In this document: positions 62,094-64,000 of the stretch, piece by piece
Position numbering within the stretch: the first letter of the stretch is position 1
Layout of the letters: each line of letters opens with the position of its first letter
From: RI-92 sp037384645
GTDB taxonomy: Bacteria; Pseudomonadota; Gammaproteobacteria; UBA6429; Thiohalophilaceae
DNA: 64,000 nt
Reading direction: 5' to 3'
Assembly (NCBI GenBank): GCA_037384645.1
Contig: JARRNT010000017.1
Coordinates: 1-64,000, forward strand
Made by a program: the position numbers and the translations under genes
Notes under the pieces: generated by a model
Told to the model about the DNA's origin: nothing
What the model saw: only the letters and a program-made list of their open reading frames with translations
Databases searched by the model: none

Positions 62094-63548
62094 ATGCAAT
62101 TTTCCGTCATCCAACGCATCCTGGGGCTCATGCTGGTTGCATTCAGTTTTACCACGCTGCCCGCCATGCTTGTCTCGCTCATCTATACTGATGGCGAGCT
62201 GATCGCCCTGTTTCACAGTTTTGCCATCACCCTGATCACCGGCCTTGTACTCTGGCTGCCGGTAAAAAACCGCAGGCGCGAGTTACGACCACGCGACGGG
62301 TTTATGATCGTTGTTCTGTTCTGGACCACGCTGGGTATTTTCGGGGCACTGCCTTTTATCCTGGCGCACGAACCGCACCTTTCCCTGACCAACGCACTGT
62401 TCGAATCAATTTCCGGCCTGACCACGACCGGCTCCACGGTTCTGTCCGGCATCGACAGCCTGCCCAAATCCATTTTGTACTATCGCCAGCAACTACAATG
62501 GCTTGGTGGCATGGGTATCGTTGTGCTGGCCCTGGCGATCATGCCCATGCTCGGCATTGGCGGCATGCAGCTTTATCGCGCCGAAACCCCGGGCCCGATG
62601 AAAGACACACGCCTGACACCGCGCATTACCGAAACGGCCAAGGCTCTGTGGTATATCTATCTGACACTGACCATTGCCTGTGCCATTGGCTACTGGGTCG
62701 CCGGCATGAATGTTTTCGACGCTATCGCCCACAGTTACGCCACGGTATCCATCGGTGGGTTCTCGACCCATGATGCCTCCCTGGGCTTCTACACACATAA
62801 TCCCTCTATCGAGATCGTTGCGATTATTTTCATGATCCTGTCCGGTGCCAATTTTGCCCTGCACTTTACTGCCTGGCGCAGGCGCAATCTCGCACACTAT
62901 TTTGCCGACAGTGAATTCAAGACATACCTCGTTCTGCTGTTTGTCATCTCGGCTATCACCTGCGTTTACCTTTATTCGCAGCATATTGTCACCCACCTCA
63001 ACCAGGCAGTCCTGCACGGCATTTTCCAGTCAGTGTCCATTGCCACGACCACCGGCTTTACAACCCGCGGCTATCACACCTGGCCCAGTTTCCTGCCGGC
63101 CCTGCTCATGTTCTCGAGTTTTGTCGGTGCCTGTGCCGGCTCGACCGGTGGCGGCATGAAGACCATACGCTTCCTGCTGATGATCAAACAGGGCACCCGC
63201 GAGGTCGTGCGCATGATCCATCCCAACTCGGTGGTCACCCTGAAGCTCGATGGCAAACCATTACCGGACCATGTCATCAGTGCCGTGTGGGGGTTCTTTT
63301 CAGCCTACATCGCCACCTTCAGTATCATCCTGCTGTTACTGATGATGACCGGACTGGATCAGGTCTCGGCCTTTTCCGCCACGGCAGCGGCGATCAACAA
63401 CCTTGGTCCCGGCCTGAATAGCGTGGCGGCCAATTACGCCGGCATCACTGACGGGGCCAAGTGGATTTTGATCTTCGCCATGTTGATTGGCCGGCTGGAA
63501 CTATTATCCCTGCTGGTCATGTTCACCCCTTCCTTCTGGCGTCGCTGA
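62094..63548 (+). CDS. trkH: Trk potassium uptake channel TrkH (first copy)
   Basis: 484 residues, multi-spanning inner-membrane K+ channel with four pore loops. Selectivity-filter regions include TTTGSTVLSG, SIGGFSTHD, TTTGFTTRGY and SAINNLGPGL-like NNLGPGLNSV, and the gating loop ACAGSTGGGMKTIRF is intact. Ends LVMFTPSFWRR. 27 bases after trkA and only 1 base before a second trkH. Confidence 0.96.
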   Translation: MQFSVIQRILGLMLVAFSFTTLPAMLVSLIYTDGELIALFHSFAITLITGLVLWLPVKNRRRELRPRDGFMIVVLFWTTLGIFGALPFILAHEPHLSLTNALFESISGLTTTGSTVLSGIDSLPKSILYYRQQLQWLGGMGIVVLALAIMPMLGIGGMQLYRAETPGPMKDTRLTPRITETAKALWYIYLTLTIACAIGYWVAGMNVFDAIAHSYATVSIGGFSTHDASLGFYTHNPSIEIVAIIFMILSGANFALHFTAWRRRNLAHYFADSEFKTYLVLLFVISAITCVYLYSQHIVTHLNQAVLHGIFQSVSIATTTGFTTRGYHTWPSFLPALLMFSSFVGACAGSTGGGMKTIRFLLMIKQGTREVVRMIHPNSVVTLKLDGKPLPDHVISAVWGFFSAYIATFSIILLLLMMTGLDQVSAFSATAAAINNLGPGLNSVAANYAGITDGAKWILIFAMLIGRLELLSLLVMFTPSFWRR

Positions 63549-63549
63549 T

Positions 63550-64000
63550 ATGCGTTATGCAGCCGTTTCACGCATCCTGGGTATCTTTCTGATTCTACAC
63601 AGTTTCGGCCTGATCCCGCCGCTGCTGATCTCACTGGATGTCGGTGATGGCCAGTACATGGATTTTATTATTCCGTTTTGCATCACCCTTGGCATCGGCT
63701 CTCTCATCTGGCTGGTCTTTCGCAAGGCCAGACATGAATTGCGCCGGCGCGAGGGCTTCCTGATCGTTGCGGCCTTCTGGCTGGTACTCAGCGCCTTCAG
63801 TGCCCTGCCCCTGATGTTTGGCGGCCACCTGGATTTTGTCGACGCCTTCTTCGAGGCGACATCGGCGTTTACCACGACCGGCTCCACGGTCATGTCCGGA
63901 CTCGATCACACGGCCAAGTCGGTACTGTTTTATCGTTCCGAACTGCAATGGCTGGGCGGTATGGGTATTATCGTTCTGGCCGTCGCGGTCCTGCCACTGT
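63550..64000 (+). CDS. Second TrkH-family potassium channel (partial, runs off the window)
   Basis: The first 150 residues from the ATG at 63550, one base after the previous trkH stop. It reads MRYAAVSRILGIFLILHSFG, with the first pore loop TTTGSTVMSG and WLGGMGIIVLAVAVLPL, closely parallel to the first copy but clearly different in sequence. It is a paralogue, not an assembly duplicate. A 20-base stretch around the first pore loop (ACCACGACCGGCTCCACGGT) is identical in both copies. The C-terminal part is outside the window. Confidence 0.93.
   Translation, partial: MRYAAVSRILGIFLILHSFGLIPPLLISLDVGDGQYMDFIIPFCITLGIGSLIWLVFRKARHELRRREGFLIVAAFWLVLSAFSALPLMFGGHLDFVDAFFEATSAFTTTGSTVMSGLDHTAKSVLFYRSELQWLGGMGIIVLAVAVLPL

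Noticed and set aside
1..64000. Search for CRISPR arrays, insertion sequences, prophage genes, tRNA and rRNA
   Set aside because: No regularly spaced repeats, transposase-like proteins, phage proteins or tRNA cloverleaf patterns were recognised by eye. A tRNA scan would be needed to exclude them fully.
63550..64000. Second trkH as an assembly duplicate of the first
   Set aside because: The two sequences differ throughout outside the pore motifs, so they are paralogues, not a copied contig end.

Overview
The window looks like chromosomal DNA of a gammaproteobacterium, of moderate to slightly high GC. The evidence is gene order: trxA-rho next to rhlB; ponA divergent from pilMNOPQ-aroK-aroB followed by a DamX-like gene; LysM protein-dprA-smg-topA-tsaC-hemF divergent from def-fmt-rsmB-ntrYX-trkA-trkH; plus ubiK-comM and a DUF2835 gene. 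I cannot name the genus. Two runs of N (842-878 and 51782-51849) are scaffold gaps of inexact length, so this is a draft assembly. Some frameshifts reported here (urtA, DUF2835, the start of the diguanylate cyclase) may be assembly errors.

Layout. 1-9.8 kb (minus strand) is a nitrogen-scavenging block: ureDABCEFG, then the urea ABC transporter genes urtA (broken), urtB (interrupted by a gap) and urtC (cut by the window edge). A good sigma-54 promoter sequence lies upstream of urtA, and a weaker NtrC-like box lies upstream of ureD. A TorF-family porin gene precedes the urease genes. 9.9-13.7 kb (plus): ubiK, comM, an OlsB-like/OlsA-like acyltransferase pair (probably ornithine lipids) and a frameshifted DUF2835 gene. 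13.7-17 kb (minus): a zinc-ribbon protein, DUF2797, gloA and a PAS-GGDEF protein. 17-24.3 kb (minus): hemE and glutamate synthase gltD-gltB. 24.5-35.1 kb (minus, transcribed from right to left): pilMNOPQ, aroK, aroB, dgt, a small WGR protein and a DamX-like protein with an extra IPT domain and two SPOR domains. 35.3-41.3 kb: PBP1a and a conserved hypothetical protein on plus, converging with malic enzyme, an exported thermonuclease, rpmE and DUF3135 on minus. 41.6-46.2 kb: rho and trxA on minus, then rhlB, an OmpA-type lipoprotein and DUF3617 on plus. 46.2-53 kb (minus): hemF, tsaC, topA, smg, dprA and a LysM lipoprotein. 53.2-64 kb (plus): def, a small uncertain ORF with a strong terminator, fmt, rsmB, DUF4390, ntrY, ntrX, trkA and two tandem trkH genes, the second cut by the window end.

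How it fits together. Urea import and urease supply ammonia, and GltBD assimilates it. NtrYX is a candidate nitrogen or redox sensor, although its NtrX has lost the residues needed to activate sigma-54 polymerase. PilMNOPQ is the type IV pilus alignment and secretin complex. With comM and dprA it suggests, but does not prove, natural transformation. No tRNA, rRNA, CRISPR array, insertion sequence or phage gene was recognised. I see no clear new multi-gene system. The best leads are the degenerate NtrX, the DamX-like architecture coupled to a WGR protein, the tandem trkH pair and the putative sigma-54 control of urea uptake.
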